Shown here piece after piece: positions 14,262-14,279 of a DNA stretch of 14,279 bases. The translations under genes and the position numbers were made by a program. The notes below the pieces were generated by a model. The model saw only the letters and a list, made by a program, of their open reading frames with translations. It was not told the DNA's origin and ran no database searches. The stretch's first letter is position 1. The number at the start of each line of letters is the position of its first letter. The stretch lies in assembly GCA_900767325.1 (NCBI GenBank), contig CAAFYT010000021.1, forward strand, positions 1-14,279, in the 5' to 3' direction. This DNA comes from Kiritimatiellia bacterium (lineage in GTDB: Bacteria; Verrucomicrobiota; Kiritimatiellia; RFP12; UBA1067).

Positions 14262-14271
14262 CCGTTAACGG
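14262..14271. other. Short palindrome CCGTTAACGG
   Basis: A perfect 10-bp palindrome starts two bases after the 32-bp palindrome and is flanked by A on the left and GT on the right. It may be a separate protein-binding site or chance; alone it is weak. Confidence 0.4.
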
Positions 14272-14279
14272 GTAAGGGG

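Larger units (their letters stand above)
14036..14279. other. AT-rich intergenic region at the window edge
   Basis: These 244 bases after the last gene hold no supportable coding sequence; the short open frames on both strands lack family features and a Shine-Dalgarno. Composition drops sharply from GC-rich to AT-rich, with several T runs. The region contains a possible weak terminator (14064-14091), a hairpin (14195-14220) and two GGTATACC palindromes (14212-14260). TTGACG at 14136-14141 resembles a -35 box but has no matching -10. Confidence 0.8.

Overview
This is a GC-rich bacterial chromosome segment. Thirteen complete genes all lie on the + strand and are packed head to tail, mostly with 4-nt ATGA/GTGA overlaps. 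A possible partial gene sits at the left edge, and an AT-rich, repeat-bearing non-coding stretch (14036-14279) sits at the right edge. No phage, insertion sequence, CRISPR array, tRNA or rRNA was seen. Gene content is ordinary chromosomal core plus envelope and carbohydrate genes. The LolA-like protein with an ITLDYLWW motif, the AsmA-like protein, the small secreted TPR and Sel1 proteins and a HisRS of the plant-organelle-like type suggest a member of the PVC group (Verrucomicrobiota / Kiritimatiellota / Lentisphaerota). This placement is an inference from remembered family resemblance, not a measured phylogeny.

Left block (178-8894), probably one transcription unit. It opens with an envelope trio: a secreted TPR protein, an outer-membrane lipoprotein-sorting (LolA-like) protein, and an AsmA-like membrane-anchored protein ending in seven 11-residue repeats. 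Glycogen phosphorylase (glgP), prolyl-tRNA synthetase (proS), a family 16 glycoside hydrolase and an MFS transporter follow. The GH16 and MFS genes overlap and could form a small glucan cleavage and uptake pair, and GlgP would feed glucose-1-phosphate from stored glycogen.

Right block (8931-14035), a second probable unit. It holds histidyl-tRNA synthetase (hisS), a short methyltransferase-like protein, a Sel1-repeat protein, a YmdB-type metallophosphoesterase, a CCA-adding enzyme with an HD domain, and a HAD-superfamily hydrolase. Much of this block concerns tRNA and RNA.

Both blocks begin with the same element, AATATGNTATAATAT, an extended -10 promoter. It ends so close to the start codon that the transcript should be leaderless or nearly so. 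Genes inside the blocks rely on Shine-Dalgarno sites or translational coupling. The right edge carries a 32-bp perfect palindrome built on GGTATACC, forming part of a 22-bp tandem repeat, beside a competing hairpin. This looks like an operator pair or repeat element belonging to whatever lies beyond the window.
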